Shown here: positions 1-9,323 of the stretch, one piece after another
Layout of the letters: each line of letters starts with the position of its first letter
Numbering within the stretch: position 1 is the stretch's first letter
Assembly: GCF_040438925.1 (NCBI RefSeq)
Contig: NZ_CP159258.1
Location: 5,045,001-5,109,000, forward strand
Source of the DNA: Pseudomonas sp. MYb327
GTDB lineage: Bacteria; Pseudomonadota; Gammaproteobacteria; Pseudomonadales; Pseudomonadaceae
DNA: 64,000 bases
Direction of reading: 5' to 3'
The notes under the pieces: generated by a model
The model's input: the letters and a program-made list of their open reading frames with translations, nothing else
Database searches by the model: none
What the model was told of the DNA's origin: nothing
Translations under genes and position numbers: made by a program

Positions 1-364
1 TGATCGCCCTCAACGATTCGTAGTCCAGCCCATAAGCAGCCAAACCACCGACCTTGAAGTTTTCGATCAGGATGTCCGACTTGGACGCCAACTCACGCAC
101 CAGCTTCTGACCCTCCGGACGCGTGAAATCGATGGTGACCGATTGCTTGTTGCGGTTGGCCGACAAGTAATAGGCGGCCTCGCTGGTGTTCTCGCCATAA
201 GCGTCTTTAAGGAACGGTGGGCCCCAGGCGCGCGTGTCATCGCCATTGCCCGGGCGCTCGACCTTGATCACTTCGGCACCAAGGTCGGCAAGGATCTGCC
301 CAGCCCACGGCCCGGCCAATACCCGCGATAAATCTAGAACCCGCAGATGCGAAAGCGCGCCCAT
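1..364 (-). CDS. CaiB/BaiF-type CoA-transferase (partial, N-terminal part)
   Basis: About 121 N-terminal codons of a class III (CaiB/BaiF, formyl-CoA transferase-like) CoA-transferase; the rest lies beyond the left edge. The protein begins MGALSHLRVLDLSRVLAGP and continues with GAEVIKVERPGNGDDTR and RNKQSVTIDF, all typical of the family's N-terminal nucleotide-binding half. It lies 13 nt downstream of gcdH on the same strand, so the two are almost surely one transcript. In P. aeruginosa gcdH is likewise followed by a gene of this family. A plausible inferred role is transfer of CoA to glutarate, supplying glutaryl-CoA to GcdH. The substrate cannot be read from the sequence; the family assignment is secure. 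Confidence 0.88.
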   Translation of the reverse strand, partial: MGALSHLRVLDLSRVLAGPWAGQILADLGAEVIKVERPGNGDDTRAWGPPFLKDAYGENTSEAAYYLSANRNKQSVTIDFTRPEGQKLVRELASKSDILIENFKVGGLAAYGLDYESLRAI

Positions 365-377
365 GGCCGTTCTCCTA

Positions 378-1559
378 TTAATAGAACGCCTGGATGCCGG
401 TCTGCGCGCGACCGAGGATCAGCGCATGGACGTCATGTGTACCTTCATAGGTATTGACCACTTCCAGGTTGACCAGGTGGCGAGCAACGCCGAACTCATC
501 GGAGATACCGTTGCCGCCCAGCATGTCACGGGCCATGCGAGCGATGTCCAGAGACTTGCCACAGGAATTGCGCTTCATCATCGATGTGATTTCAACCGCC
601 GCAGTGCCTTCGTCTTTCATGCGACCCAGACGCAGGCAGCCTTGCAGCGCCATGGTGATTTCGGTCTGCATGTCAGCCAGCTTCTTCTGGATCAGCTGAG
701 TGGCGGCCAATGGGCGACCGAACTGCTGACGATCAAGGGTGTACTGGCGAGCGGTGTGCCAGCAGAACTCGGCAGCACCCAGAGCACCCCAGGAAATGCC
801 ATAACGGGCCGAGTTGAGGCAAGTAAATGGACCTTTGAGGCCGCGGACATCCGGGAAGATGTTCTCTTCCGGCACAAATACGTTGTCCATGACGATCTCA
901 CCGGTGATCGATGCACGCAGGCCGACCTTGCCGTGAATCGCCGGAGCGCTCAGGCCTTTCCATCCCTTCTCCAGAACGAAGCCACGAATGTCGCCAGCGT
1001 CATCCTTGCCCCAGACCACGAACACATCGGCGATCGGACTGTTGGTGATCCACATCTTGTTGCCGGTCAGGCTGTAGCCGCCTTCGACTTTACGTGCACG
1101 AGTAATCATCGCGCCTGGGTCGGAACCGTGGTTTGGCTCGGTCAGGCCGAAGCAGCCGATCCACTCGCCCGAAGCCAGTTTTGGCAGGTATTTCTGTTTC
1201 TGGGCTTCAGTACCGAATTCATTGATCGGCACCATCACCAGCGAGGACTGCACGCTCATCATCGACCGATAGCCCGAGTCAACACGCTCCACTTCACGGG
1301 CAATCAGGCCGTAGCTGACATAGTTCAGGCCGCTACCGCCGTACTGCTCAGGGATGGTCGCACCCAGCAGACCTACTTCACCCATCTCGCGGAAGATCGC
1401 CGGATCGGTCTTTTCATGGCGGAAAGCTTCGAGCACGCGCGGCGCTAGCTTCTGCTGAGCGAACTGCGCAGCGGTGTCGCGGATCATGCGCTCTTCTTCG
1501 GTGAGCTGTTGATCCATCAGCAGGGGATCAATCCAGTTGAAGCTAGCTTTACCGGCCAT
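378..1559 (-). CDS. gcdH: Glutaryl-CoA dehydrogenase
   Basis: 393-residue acyl-CoA dehydrogenase, the usual length for bacterial GcdH. It oxidises and decarboxylates glutaryl-CoA to crotonyl-CoA with FAD, in the lysine/glutarate degradation route, in the cytosol. Visible signatures are the flavin-binding stretch [16 protein letters not shown] (about residues 137-152), [16 protein letters not shown], and the C-terminal [18 protein letters not shown]372 in that last motif is the expected catalytic base (Glu370 in the human enzyme). The divergent LysR-type gene on the other side and the CoA-transferase downstream give the conserved gcdR-gcdH-CoA-transferase arrangement. GcdH rather than another acyl-CoA dehydrogenase is supported by both motif and context. 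Confidence 0.95.
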   Translation of the reverse strand: MAGKASFNWIDPLLMDQQLTEEERMIRDTAAQFAQQKLAPRVLEAFRHEKTDPAIFREMGEVGLLGATIPEQYGGSGLNYVSYGLIAREVERVDSGYRSMMSVQSSLVMVPINEFGTEAQKQKYLPKLASGEWIGCFGLTEPNHGSDPGAMITRARKVEGGYSLTGNKMWITNSPIADVFVVWGKDDAGDIRGFVLEKGWKGLSAPAIHGKVGLRASITGEIVMDNVFVPEENIFPDVRGLKGPFTCLNSARYGISWGALGAAEFCWHTARQYTLDRQQFGRPLAATQLIQKKLADMQTEITMALQGCLRLGRMKDEGTAAVEITSMMKRNSCGKSLDIARMARDMLGGNGISDEFGVARHLVNLEVVNTYEGTHDVHALILGRAQTGIQAFY

Positions 1560-1716
1560 GAGTGTGTCCTCTCGAAACGGGTCAAATAACGTGGACTGAT
1601 CCTAGGCCGGGTTCATCTTCTGGGCAAACGAGGATTTCGCATACTGTTGTGCTAATTTCTCACTCCGAAACGTCGCAAAACGCACTTAATGCGATGTATT
1701 AGTGAGGTTGATGTAC

Positions 1717-2616
1717 ATGCGCAGAAAGATACCCAGTACAACCGCCCTCATTAGCTTCGAGGCAGCTGCGCGCCATGAAAGCTTTACCAAGGCAGCGCAG
1801 GAGCTTTCGCTGACACAGGGGGCGATTTGCCGACAGATCGCCAGCCTTGAGGACTTCCTGAGCGTGGAGCTGTTTCGACGCTCCCGGCGCGGCGTCAAGT
1901 TGACGGAAGCCGGTCTGTCCTACAGCCGCCGTGTAGCGACGCAACTTGACGCAGTCGAACGGGATACCTTGTCCGTAATGGGTCAACAAGGTGCCAACGT
2001 GATCGAACTCGCGGTGGTTCCGACCTTTGGCACCCAGTGGCTCCTGCCTCGGCTTAAGGATTTCCAGCAGAAACACCCGGAAGTGACGGTCAACCTGACC
2101 AACCGCACGCGCCCCTTCCTGTTTGCCGATACCGACTTCGATGCCGCGATCTATTTCGGCGATGCGGACTGGTCGGGTACAGAATCGCACCGCCTGATGG
2201 GCGAGCATCCGCTACCCGTATGCAGTCCTGACGTATTGGGGAAAAGGACCATTCTGACTGCCGGCGAAATCGCCGAGTTGCCGCTCCTGCAGCAGACCAC
2301 TCGCCCCTACGCCTGGCGACAATGGTTCGACTCCCAAAACTTGAATGTCCCTCGCGACATGACAGGGCCACGCTACGAGCTATTCTCAATGCTGGCCCAG
2401 GCGGCGATGCACGACATGGGCATCGCACTGATTCCGCCGTTCCTGATTCAGCGTGAATTGGCAGAGAAGCGCCTGGTTATTGCGAATCCTCAGACGCTGA
2501 CCAGCATTAAAGCCTATTACTTGATGATTCCTGAACGAAAGGTCGAATCTGCGTCTTTAAAGGCTTTTCGCGACTGGTTGATAACCCAAGCTCATAGCTA
2601 CAGCCTAGAAGGATAA
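1717..2616 (+). CDS. gcdR: LysR-family regulator of glutarate/lysine catabolism (GcdR-like)
   Basis: LysR-type transcriptional regulator of about 299 residues. The N-terminal winged helix-turn-helix spans roughly residues 8-65 (ALISFEAAARHESFTKAAQ, LSLTQGAICRQIASLEDFL), followed by a periplasmic-binding-protein-like effector domain. Possible starts are GTG 1702, ATG 1711 and ATG 1717. I chose 1717 because GAGG at about 1704-1707 is then 9 nt upstream; ATG 1711 adds two residues and is also possible. The gene is divergent from gcdH, and the 150-nt gap should hold operators for both. By position it is the orthologue of the GcdR activator that responds to glutarate, an assignment from context rather than from the effector pocket. 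Confidence 0.88.
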   Translation: MRRKIPSTTALISFEAAARHESFTKAAQELSLTQGAICRQIASLEDFLSVELFRRSRRGVKLTEAGLSYSRRVATQLDAVERDTLSVMGQQGANVIELAVVPTFGTQWLLPRLKDFQQKHPEVTVNLTNRTRPFLFADTDFDAAIYFGDADWSGTESHRLMGEHPLPVCSPDVLGKRTILTAGEIAELPLLQQTTRPYAWRQWFDSQNLNVPRDMTGPRYELFSMLAQAAMHDMGIALIPPFLIQRELAEKRLVIANPQTLTSIKAYYLMIPERKVESASLKAFRDWLITQAHSYSLEG

Positions 2617-2884
2617 AGGCCTAGCACCATTACTTGACCTCGTAGTCAGTAAAATAAAAACCCTACAGATATAAGTATTTGTCGCATTTTGGCAGACTGT
2701 ATCTGGAAACTGTACAAACGTCCCACAAGCGCCTGACCACGTGGCTTTGAGCCTCTATTTCAATGCGATGCCACATCATTCATATGGCCGATGTGTAAAT
2801 TGTTGAATTTCGGCCAGACTCCTTGCAAGGCACGGCCTACAAGGGTTTTCTCAGTTTTGTTGCGACATTCGGTCACAGGGTGAC

Positions 2885-2915
2885 TTGTAGTTAATTTTCC
2901 GTCACCCGTCATAAT
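2885..2915 (+). promoter_or_regulatory. Possible sigma70 promoter for pntAA
   Basis: TTGTAG (2885-2890) and CATAAT (2910-2915) are separated by 19 nt, longer than ideal. The site lies about 140 nt before the pntAA start and just ahead of the leader hairpin. Inference from matching only. Confidence 0.3.
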
Positions 2916-2953
2916 CCCTTGAAGGGCGTAAAGTTCGCCTGCAAAATGCCGCG

Positions 2954-2974
2954 CCCCGCCTGAATTTGGCGGGG
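2954..2974 (+). promoter_or_regulatory. GC hairpin in the pntAA 5' leader
   Basis: CCCCGCC (2954-2960) pairs perfectly with GGCGGGG (2968-2974) across a 7-nt loop, about 78 nt upstream of the GTG start. No U-tract follows, so it is not a simple terminator. It could stabilise the leader or mark a protein-binding site. Confidence 0.4.
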
Positions 2975-3051
2975 TCGTGCTGATCGGCCGCCCCAGCCGC
3001 ACCATCCGTAGTGCATGGGTTTACTCAATAAGATCACGCAGGAGATTTGAC

Positions 3052-4173
3052 GTGCACATTGGTGTTCCTCTCGAAACCCAGACCGGTGAAACACGGGTTG
3101 CTGCAACCCCCGAAACCATCAAGAAGCTAATCGGCCAGGGTCATAAGGTCACTGTACAAAGCGGCGCCGGCGTCAATGCCAGCGTTGTCGACAGTGCCTA
3201 TGAAGCTGCTGGTGCAGCCATTGGCAGCGCCAGTGACGCATTTGGTGCAGAGCTGATTTTGAAGGTTGTCGCCCCCAGCGACAGCGAGCTTGCGCTGATA
3301 AAGAGCGGCACCGTTGTGGTGGGGATGCTCAATCCGTTCAATAACGAAACCATCGCCAAGATGGCCGAGTGCGGCATTACCGCCTTTGCCCTGGAGGCCG
3401 CGCCTCGCACTTCCCGCGCCCAAAGCTTGGATGTGCTGTCCTCGCAAGCCAACATTGCCGGCTATAAAGCTGTGCTGCTGGCCGCTCATTACTATCCGCG
3501 TTTCATGCCGATGCTGATGACCGCTGCGGGCACCGTTAAAGCGGCGCGCGTGCTGATTCTCGGCGCGGGCGTAGCCGGCTTGCAGGCGATTGCTACGGCG
3601 AAGCGCCTGGGTGCGGTTATCGAAGCGTCTGATGTGCGCCCTGCGGTAAAGGAGCAGATCGAATCTCTTGGCGCCAAGTTCGTCGACGTGCCTTACGAGA
3701 CCGATGAAGAGCGTGAATGCGCCGTCGGTGTCGGCGGTTATGCGCGCCCTATGCCAGCGAGCTGGATGCAGCGCCAGGCCGTGGCCGTGCACGAACGCGC
3801 CAAGCAGGCAGATATCGTCATCACCACGGCACTGATTCCGGGTCGCAAGGCACCGACGCTGCTCAGCGCGGAAACCGTGGCACAGATGAAACCCGGCTCG
3901 GTGGTCATCGACCTTGCCGCAGCCCAGGGTGGCAACTGCCCGCTGACCGTGGCCGATCAGGTGGTTGTCGAAAACGGCGTGACGATCGTTGGTCCGACCA
4001 ATCTGGCTGCCGCGGTTGGCGCCGATGCTTCGGCCCTGTATGCCCGCAACCTGCTGGACTTCATGAAACTGTTGTTCGATAAAGAAGGACAACTGGTGAT
4101 CAACCTTGAAGACGATATCGTCGCCGCGTGCCTGATGTGCCGCGATGGCCAGATCGTGCGCAAGAACGGCTGA
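3052..4173 (+). CDS. pntAA: NAD(P) transhydrogenase subunit alpha part 1
   Basis: 373-residue NAD-binding domain I of the proton-translocating nicotinamide nucleotide transhydrogenase, which couples hydride transfer from NADH to NADP+ with proton import. It opens [20 protein letters not shown], typical of the alanine dehydrogenase/PntA N-terminal domain. [21 protein letters not shown] is the Rossmann GxGxxG loop, followed by [20 protein letters not shown]. The start is GTG 3052 with AGGAG at 3040-3044; an in-frame ATG at 2977 would add 25 residues unlike the family. It ends 11 nt before pntAB. In this three-gene form the alpha subunit is split into PntAA and PntAB, as is usual in pseudomonads. 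Confidence 0.95.
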   Translation: MHIGVPLETQTGETRVAATPETIKKLIGQGHKVTVQSGAGVNASVVDSAYEAAGAAIGSASDAFGAELILKVVAPSDSELALIKSGTVVVGMLNPFNNETIAKMAECGITAFALEAAPRTSRAQSLDVLSSQANIAGYKAVLLAAHYYPRFMPMLMTAAGTVKAARVLILGAGVAGLQAIATAKRLGAVIEASDVRPAVKEQIESLGAKFVDVPYETDEERECAVGVGGYARPMPASWMQRQAVAVHERAKQADIVITTALIPGRKAPTLLSAETVAQMKPGSVVIDLAAAQGGNCPLTVADQVVVENGVTIVGPTNLAAAVGADASALYARNLLDFMKLLFDKEGQLVINLEDDIVAACLMCRDGQIVRKNG

Positions 4174-4184
4174 GGATAAAAACA

Positions 4185-4541
4185 ATGGAAGACATGCTGA
4201 TCTCTCACGGTATCTACAACCTGATCATCTTTGTGCTGGCTATCTATGTCGGCTACCACGTGGTCTGGAACGTGACACCTGCACTGCACACCCCGCTGAT
4301 GGCCGTTACCAACGCCATTTCGGCCATCGTCATTGTGGGCGCCATGCTCGCTGCCGCCCTCACCGTGACCCCGCTGGGCAAGACCATGGGCACCCTGGCC
4401 GTGGCACTGGCCGCGGTCAACGTGTTTGGTGGCTTCCTGGTCACCCGGCGCATGCTGGAAATGTTCAAGAAGAAAGCGGCTTCAGCAAAAGCTCCGGCAG
4501 CCAAGGCCGAAGCAGTCAAGGCTGAGGTGCAGCAAGCATGA
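4185..4541 (+). CDS. pntAB: NAD(P) transhydrogenase subunit alpha part 2 (membrane)
   Basis: 118-residue membrane segment of the alpha subunit, equivalent to the C-terminal membrane part of undivided PntA. Three hydrophobic helices are visible ([56 protein letters not shown]), then a Lys/Ala-rich tail ([20 protein letters not shown]). The start ATG 4185 is preceded by GAGG in TGAGGATAAAAACA. The stop overlaps the pntB start (ATGA, 4538-4541), indicating translational coupling. It works with PntB in forming the proton channel. Confidence 0.94.
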   Translation: MEDMLISHGIYNLIIFVLAIYVGYHVVWNVTPALHTPLMAVTNAISAIVIVGAMLAAALTVTPLGKTMGTLAVALAAVNVFGGFLVTRRMLEMFKKKAASAKAPAAKAEAVKAEVQQA

Positions 4542-5971
4542 GCATGAATCTGGTTACTTCCCTGTATTTGATCGCCTCGGTCTGCTTTATCCAGGCGCTC
4601 AAGGGACTCTCGCACCCAACTACCTCGCGTCGCGGCAATCTGTTCGGCATGCTCGGAATGGGTCTGGCGATCCTCACTACCGTCGGCCTAATCTACAAGC
4701 TTGGTTCCGAACTGGCCCATGACGGGATCGTCTACGTGATCGTCGGTCTGCTGATCGGCGGCACCGCCGGTTCGATCATGGCCAAACGCGTTGAAATGAC
4801 CAAGATGCCCGAGCTGGTCGCCTTCATGCACAGCATGATCGGCCTGGCCGCAGTGTTCATCGCCGTGGCGGCCGTGGTCGAGCCACAGTCGCTGGGCATC
4901 GTCCAGCAACTCGGTGACGCCATTCCGGCTGGTAACCGTCTGGAACTGTTCCTCGGTGCAGCCATCGGTGCGATCACCTTCTCCGGTTCGGTGATTGCAT
5001 TCGGCAAACTGGCTGGCAAGTACAAGTTCCGCCTGTTTCAGGGTGCACCGGTACAGTTTGGCGGTCAGCACAAGCTGAACCTGCTGTTGGGCCTGGCAAC
5101 ACTGGCCCTGGGCGTGACCTTCATGCTCACCGGCGACTACACCGCTTTCGGCGTGATGCTGGCACTGGCCTTCGTACTCGGCGTGCTGATCATCATCCCT
5201 ATCGGCGGCGCGGACATGCCGGTTGTGGTGTCGATGCTCAACAGTTACTCAGGCTGGGCGGCAGCGGGTATCGGCTTCTCGCTGAACAACTCGATGCTGA
5301 TCATCGCCGGTTCGCTGGTGGGTTCGTCCGGCGCGATCCTCTCGTACATCATGTGCAAGGCAATGAACCGCTCCTTCTTTAATGTACTGCTCGGCGGTTT
5401 CGGCAATACAGCCGAAGCAGGTCCCGCGGGTGCCAAAGAAGCTCGCCCAGTGAAATCCGGTTCGGCTGACGACGCGACGTTCCTGCTGACCAACGCCGAC
5501 ACCGTGATCATCGTTCCGGGCTACGGCCTGGCGGTAGCGCGGGCACAGCATGCGCTGAAGGAACTGACTGAGAAGCTGACCCATCGCGGCGTGACCGTGA
5601 AGTACGCCATCCACCCGGTTGCCGGTCGTATGCCGGGCCACATGAACGTCCTGCTGGCCGAGGCCGAAGTGCCTTACGACCAGGTGTTCGAGATGGACGA
5701 CATCAACTCCGAGTTCGGCCAGGCCGACGTGGTGCTGGTGCTGGGCGCCAACGACGTGGTCAACCCGGCCGCCAAAAACGATCCGAAATCGCCGATTGCC
5801 GGCATGCCGATCCTCGAAGCGTTCAAGGCCAAGACTATCATCGTCAACAAGCGCTCGATGGCCAGCGGCTACGCGGGCCTGGACAACGAACTGTTCTATC
5901 TGGACAAAACCATGATGGTGTTCGGCGACGCTAAAAAGGTCATCGAAGACATGGTCAAAGCCGTCGAATAA
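4538..5971 (+). CDS. pntB: NAD(P) transhydrogenase subunit beta
   Basis: 477-residue beta subunit. Residues 1 to about 270 form many transmembrane helices of the proton-translocating domain II. The C-terminal part from about residue 300 is the NADP(H)-binding domain III, with [21 protein letters not shown] and [19 protein letters not shown], then [12 protein letters not shown]. Length and motifs match PntB. It is the last gene of the operon; its start overlaps pntAB by 4 nt and a strong terminator follows at 5991. Confidence 0.96.
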   Translation: MSMNLVTSLYLIASVCFIQALKGLSHPTTSRRGNLFGMLGMGLAILTTVGLIYKLGSELAHDGIVYVIVGLLIGGTAGSIMAKRVEMTKMPELVAFMHSMIGLAAVFIAVAAVVEPQSLGIVQQLGDAIPAGNRLELFLGAAIGAITFSGSVIAFGKLAGKYKFRLFQGAPVQFGGQHKLNLLLGLATLALGVTFMLTGDYTAFGVMLALAFVLGVLIIIPIGGADMPVVVSMLNSYSGWAAAGIGFSLNNSMLIIAGSLVGSSGAILSYIMCKAMNRSFFNVLLGGFGNTAEAGPAGAKEARPVKSGSADDATFLLTNADTVIIVPGYGLAVARAQHALKELTEKLTHRGVTVKYAIHPVAGRMPGHMNVLLAEAEVPYDQVFEMDDINSEFGQADVVLVLGANDVVNPAAKNDPKSPIAGMPILEAFKAKTIIVNKRSMASGYAGLDNELFYLDKTMMVFGDAKKVIEDMVKAVE

Positions 5972-5990
5972 GACCGGCTGGCAACAACAA

Positions 5991-6017
5991 AACGCCCCGT
6001 CTTGTCGGGGCGTTTTT
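5991..6017 (+). terminator. Rho-independent terminator after pntB
   Basis: AACGCCCCG (5991-5999), a 6-nt loop and CGGGGCGTT (6006-6014) form a 9-bp perfect stem, followed by a T run to 6017. Confidence 0.92.
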
Positions 6018-6186
6018 GTTTGCGCAATTAGTAGGGCAATCTATTCTTTTATTACCGATCCGGTAACGGTGTTTTGCTTTATAGGCCCGGAATAGACGCC
6101 TCTATTGCGACCTTGGTAGCGGGACAGAACTCGGCGTAATTCACTAGACTGCACGTCCTGCTACCTGCTGCCCGAGATAACAACCC

Positions 6187-7680
6187 ATGTACCGTGACCG
6201 TATTCGCCTGACTTCGTTGTTGGACAAAGTGATGAGTGCTGCCGACGCTGCCGCTTTGATTGAGGACGGCATGACCGTCGGCATGAGTGGCTTTACTCGC
6301 GCCGGCGAAGCCAAGGCCGTCCCTCAGGCATTGGCCGAGCGTGCCAAGGTCACGCCGCTGAAGATCAGCCTGATGACTGGCGCAAGTCTGGGCAACGACC
6401 TCGACAAGCAGCTGACCGAAGCTGGCGTGCTGTCGCGGCGCATGCCGTTCCAGGTCGATAGCACCCTGCGCAAGGCGATCAATGCCGGTGAAGTCATGTT
6501 CATTGACCAGCACTTATCGGAAACCGTGGAACAACTGCGCAACCAGCAATTGAAGCTGCCGGACATTGCTGTTATTGAAGCCGTTGCAATCACCGAGCAA
6601 GGGCATATCGTGCCAACCACCTCGGTAGGCAACTCGGCCAGCTTCGCGATTTTCGCCAAGCATGTGATCGTCGAGATCAATATGGCGCACAACCCGAATC
6701 TCGAAGGTCTGCACGACATCTACATCCCGACCTATCGCCCGACCCGCACGCCGATTCCGCTGGTCAAGGTCGACGATCGCATTGGCAGCACTGCCATCCC
6801 GATTCCACCTGAAAAAATCGTTGCCATCGTGGTCACCAACCAGGCTGACTCTCCTTCTACGGTGCTGGCACCGGACGCCGAGACCCAAGCCATTGCCGAC
6901 CACCTGATCGACTTCTTCAAACAGGAAGTCGCCGCCGGGCGCATGACCAACAAACTAGGTCCGTTGCAAGCCGGCATTGGCACCATCGCCAACTCGGTAA
7001 TGTGTGGCCTGATCGACTCTCCGTTCGAAGACCTGACGATGTACTCCGAAGTGCTGCAGGACTCGACCTTCGACCTGATCGACGCAGGCAAGCTGAGCTT
7101 TGCGTCTGGCAGCTCGATCACCTTGTCGAGCCGGCGCAATGCCGACGTGTTCGGTAATCTGGAACGTTACAAGGACAAACTGGTTTTGCGCCCGCAGGAG
7201 ATTTCCAATCACCCTGAAGTCGTGCGTCGTCTCGGTATTATCGGTATCAACACGGCGCTGGAGTTCGACATCTATGGCAACGTCAACTCCACTCACGTCT
7301 GCGGCACGCGGATGATGAACGGCATCGGCGGCTCGGGCGACTTCGCGCGCAACGCGCACCTGTCCGTGTTCGTGACCAAGTCGATCGCCAAGGGCGGCGC
7401 GATCTCCAGCGTGGTGCCGATGGTCAGCCATGTTGACCACACCGAACATGATGTTGACATCCTCGTGACCGAAGTGGGCCTGGCAGACTTGCGAGGTCTG
7501 GCGCCCCGGGAGCGGGCCCGGGTCATCATCGATAAATGCGTACACCCGGATTACCGCCAGGCGCTGAATGATTACTTCACTGCTGCATGCGCCATGGGCG
7601 GCCACACCCCCCACATCCTGCGTGATGCCCTCAGCTGGCACATCAATCTGGAAGAAACCGGGAAAATGCTGACAAAGTAA
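6187..7680 (+). CDS. Acetyl-CoA hydrolase/succinyl-CoA:acetate CoA-transferase family protein
   Basis: 497-residue member of the acetyl-CoA hydrolase/transferase family (Ach1, Cat1, AarC, ScpC). These enzymes move CoA between acyl-CoAs and carboxylates through a glutamyl-CoA thioester. The region NTALEFDIYGNVNSTHV (about residues 358-374) carries the expected catalytic glutamate, and GGSGDFARNAH is the glycine-rich segment of the C-terminal domain. In Pseudomonas this probably buffers acetyl-, propionyl- or succinyl-CoA with free acids. Which pair is preferred cannot be read from sequence. The gene is monocistronic: a terminator precedes it and the DUF1127 gene follows about 320 nt later. Confidence 0.92.
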   Translation: MYRDRIRLTSLLDKVMSAADAAALIEDGMTVGMSGFTRAGEAKAVPQALAERAKVTPLKISLMTGASLGNDLDKQLTEAGVLSRRMPFQVDSTLRKAINAGEVMFIDQHLSETVEQLRNQQLKLPDIAVIEAVAITEQGHIVPTTSVGNSASFAIFAKHVIVEINMAHNPNLEGLHDIYIPTYRPTRTPIPLVKVDDRIGSTAIPIPPEKIVAIVVTNQADSPSTVLAPDAETQAIADHLIDFFKQEVAAGRMTNKLGPLQAGIGTIANSVMCGLIDSPFEDLTMYSEVLQDSTFDLIDAGKLSFASGSSITLSSRRNADVFGNLERYKDKLVLRPQEISNHPEVVRRLGIIGINTALEFDIYGNVNSTHVCGTRMMNGIGGSGDFARNAHLSVFVTKSIAKGGAISSVVPMVSHVDHTEHDVDILVTEVGLADLRGLAPRERARVIIDKCVHPDYRQALNDYFTAACAMGGHTPHILRDALSWHINLEETGKMLTK

Positions 7681-7999
7681 TTGATACAGATAGCCGCTGA
7701 CGCAAACACAGTTTCGTCAGCGAACTATTGCCACGCGAGAATGTGGAAAAAACTGTACTGCTGTACTGGTCATTTCCTACAGAAAACTCCTACGCTCAGC
7801 TGTGAAAATCACGATATCGCACCATATTAGTGCGCATAGGTACAGTTGCCTCAATTTAGACCAGTACACCCCCTATAAACAGTTAACTGAGCCCTCACAA
7901 TACAGATGAACTGTATCTACTGAGACTAGGCAAACGAGAGGATCATGGGCACCAGTTAAACCACTACCTAATCCCGCCACAAGCGGAAGGATGAAAACC
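7681..7999. promoter_or_regulatory. Control region with repeated TACAG/CTGTA half-sites upstream of the DUF1127 gene
   Basis: 319 bases without a gene. Half-sites occur at ATACAG 7684-7689, CTGTAC 7753-7758, CTGTAC 7761-7766 (an 8-bp-spaced direct repeat), GTACAG 7840-7845, ATACAG 7900-7905 and CTGTAT 7911-7916. The last two form an inverted repeat with a 5-nt gap. An 8-bp hairpin CGCTGACG/CGTCAGCG (7695-7702 and 7715-7722) may end the upstream transcript, although it has no T-tract. Repeated half-sites of this kind suggest operators for a dimeric regulator; I suspect the GntR/MocR type, but no such gene is present here. Confidence 0.5.
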
Positions 8000-8215
8000 A
8001 TGGAACGTACACTCAGTTCCGATCTGTTCTTCGAAGACACCGCTGCAAAAACCCAGGCTTCCATGCCTCTGCGCGTTATCGCCAACCTGATGCTGTGGCA
8101 GCGCCGCATCTCCAGCCGCCATCAACTGGCTCGTCTGGATTCGCGTCTGCTGGCTGACGCCGGGATTAGCGAAGCACAACGCTACGAAGAGCTGAGCAAG
8201 CCGTTCTGGCGCTAA
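8000..8215 (+). CDS. DUF1127 (YjiS-like) small protein
   Basis: 71-residue protein with the C-terminal arginine-rich DUF1127 motif: LWQRRISSRHQLARLDSRL, then LADAGISEAQRYEELSKPFW. Function is unknown in general; some family members bind RNA or act in phosphate or stress responses in other bacteria. ATG 8000 is chosen over ATG 7991 because GGAAGG (7985-7990) abuts 7991 but lies 9 nt before 8000. It is transcribed alone, behind a half-site-rich promoter region and ahead of a strong terminator, which suggests tight regulation and high expression. Confidence 0.88.
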   Translation: MERTLSSDLFFEDTAAKTQASMPLRVIANLMLWQRRISSRHQLARLDSRLLADAGISEAQRYEELSKPFWR

Positions 8216-8551
8216 GTTAGCGTCGCTGGCCCTGACCTTAAGGTCCACCGCCAGCAACCCGAATTGAACAAGCAAAACCCGTCGTGGGAAACCGCGACGG
8301 GTTTTGTCGTTTTAAACACAGAAAAAACATAAGCAGTACAGTTTTAATAAATTCAAATTTGACCTTAACAGTTTTGTCGGCAGTCATAACATCACCGGAA
8401 CTAAACCGCAGCGTTTTTCACTGCCAGGGCTGTCGAAGCGTCACACACACGCCTACTATCAATGCAGAACGTGGCGCGTTCAGCGTGTCTGGCGTCTGAC
8501 TCTCCAGACACTGCACCACCTTTCAATCGGTTTACCCAAAGGAGTTACACC
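8216..8551. other. Intergenic region between DUF1127 gene and DUF2388 operon
   Basis: 336 bases. It contains the palindrome GACCTTAAGGTC (8234-8245), the terminator at 8273-8306 and a GTACAG half-site (8336-8341). The remaining sequence must hold the promoter of the DUF2388 operon, for which I see no convincing -35/-10 pair. No gene is supported. Confidence 0.5.
8273..8308 (+). terminator. Terminator after the DUF1127 gene
   Basis: A 12-bp perfect stem, CAAAACCCGTCG (8273-8284) with CGACGGGTTTTG (8295-8306), closes a 10-nt loop. The T-rich 3' arm serves as the U-tract. Confidence 0.9.
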
Positions 8552-8869
8552 ATGTCCCGTCTTCGTCTGCTCAGCGCTGCAGCCCTGCTTGCCGTGGCTG
8601 CCAATTCCCACGCCACCAGCTTCATCGTGACCACCGATGCGGTCGTTGGAGCACTCAAATCCAGTTCCGACGCAACTTCGGATGTCACGTCTTCATTTCA
8701 TGACGACAAAATCGTGCTCGCCGCCCGAGATGACGCAGCCAGCTTCGTCGCCAGCGAAGGCGCCATCCGCGGTGTGAAACTCGAGAGCGCGCTGGACCAT
8801 ATTCGTCATCAGGCGCCACAGCTGAACGCAACCGACGCACAACTGGCCCAGGCCATCCTGACCATCTAA
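8552..8869 (+). CDS. DUF2388 small exported protein (copy 1)
   Basis: 105 residues with a signal peptide (MSRLRLLSAAALLAVAANSHA) and a short mature domain. The mature part carries the family motif DDKIVLAARDDAASFVAS, then IRGVKLESALDHIR and a C-terminal AQLAQAIL. It matches a Pseudomonas small-protein family (DUF2388/TIGR02448) of unknown function. ATG 8552 has GGAG 8 nt upstream (8541-8544); upstream in-frame starts would destroy the signal peptide. It is the first of three tandem paralogues leading into the DUF4105 protein gene. A 7-bp hairpin (GGGACAC/GTGTCCC, 8887-8907) follows it and may modulate read-through. Confidence 0.85.
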   Translation: MSRLRLLSAAALLAVAANSHATSFIVTTDAVVGALKSSSDATSDVTSSFHDDKIVLAARDDAASFVASEGAIRGVKLESALDHIRHQAPQLNATDAQLAQAILTI

Positions 8870-8886
8870 GCGACGGCTCCGAAAGC

Positions 8887-8907
8887 GGGACACGCCAAAG
8901 GTGTCCC
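8887..8907 (+). other. Hairpin between DUF2388 copies 1 and 2
   Basis: GGGACAC (8887-8893) pairs with GTGTCCC (8901-8907) across a 7-nt loop. There is no strong U-tract, so it may be a processing or partial termination site rather than a full terminator. Confidence 0.35.
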
Positions 8908-8977
8908 CATATTTCGACGCTGGCTCTAAACCGGGCCTTGCGCTAGCCTTGGGACTCACATTCAACTGTCGAGTCCC

Positions 8978-9295
8978 ATGGGTTTTCCTACACGCCTGCT
9001 CACCACTTCAATGATTCTTGCGGCCAGCTACTGCGGTCAGGTCCAGGCTTTCGACGCCTTTAACCTATCCACGCAAGGCACTGTCGCCAGCGGATACGCC
9101 ACAAGTATGGTGACCTCTGCACCCTTCGACCATAAACTGCTGCTCGCCGCCCAGGATGACGCTGCGGCGTTCATCGCCACTGACGGCCAACTGAGAGGCG
9201 CTCGACTGGAATCGGCACTGAATTATCTGCGCCGGACCCAGCCAAAACTTCATGCCAGCGACCTTGAACTGGCACAGGCAATTCTCGTCCAATAG
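8978..9295 (+). CDS. DUF2388 small exported protein (copy 2)
   Basis: 105 residues, paralogous to its neighbours. It has a signal peptide (MGFPTRLLTTSMILAASYC then GQVQAFD) and the shared motif HKLLLAAQDDAAAFIATDG, with LRGARLESALNYLRR and LELAQAILVQ at the C terminus. It likely acts in the periplasm. It is 108 nt after copy 1 and 28 nt before copy 3. The Shine-Dalgarno sequence is weak (GAG at 8971-8973), so expression may be lower than that of its neighbours. Function unknown. Confidence 0.83.
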   Translation: MGFPTRLLTTSMILAASYCGQVQAFDAFNLSTQGTVASGYATSMVTSAPFDHKLLLAAQDDAAAFIATDGQLRGARLESALNYLRRTQPKLHASDLELAQAILVQ

Positions 9296-9323
9296 TCATC
9301 CCAAGTTTCTCCGGAGTCGTTCC

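Larger units (their letters stand above)
2617..3051. other. Intergenic region between gcdR and pntAA
   Basis: 435 bases with no convincing gene. It holds two CTGTAY half-sites (CTGTAT 2697-2702, CTGTAC 2710-2715), a possible sigma70 promoter (see 2885-2915), and a hairpin in the pntAA leader (2954-2974). The only open frames here are short and lack a ribosome binding site. Confidence 0.6.

Noticed and set aside
234..1448. Long plus-strand open frame of about 404 codons opposite gcdH
   Set aside because: A shadow created by GC-rich third codon positions; gcdH on the minus strand has clear protein signatures and this frame has none.
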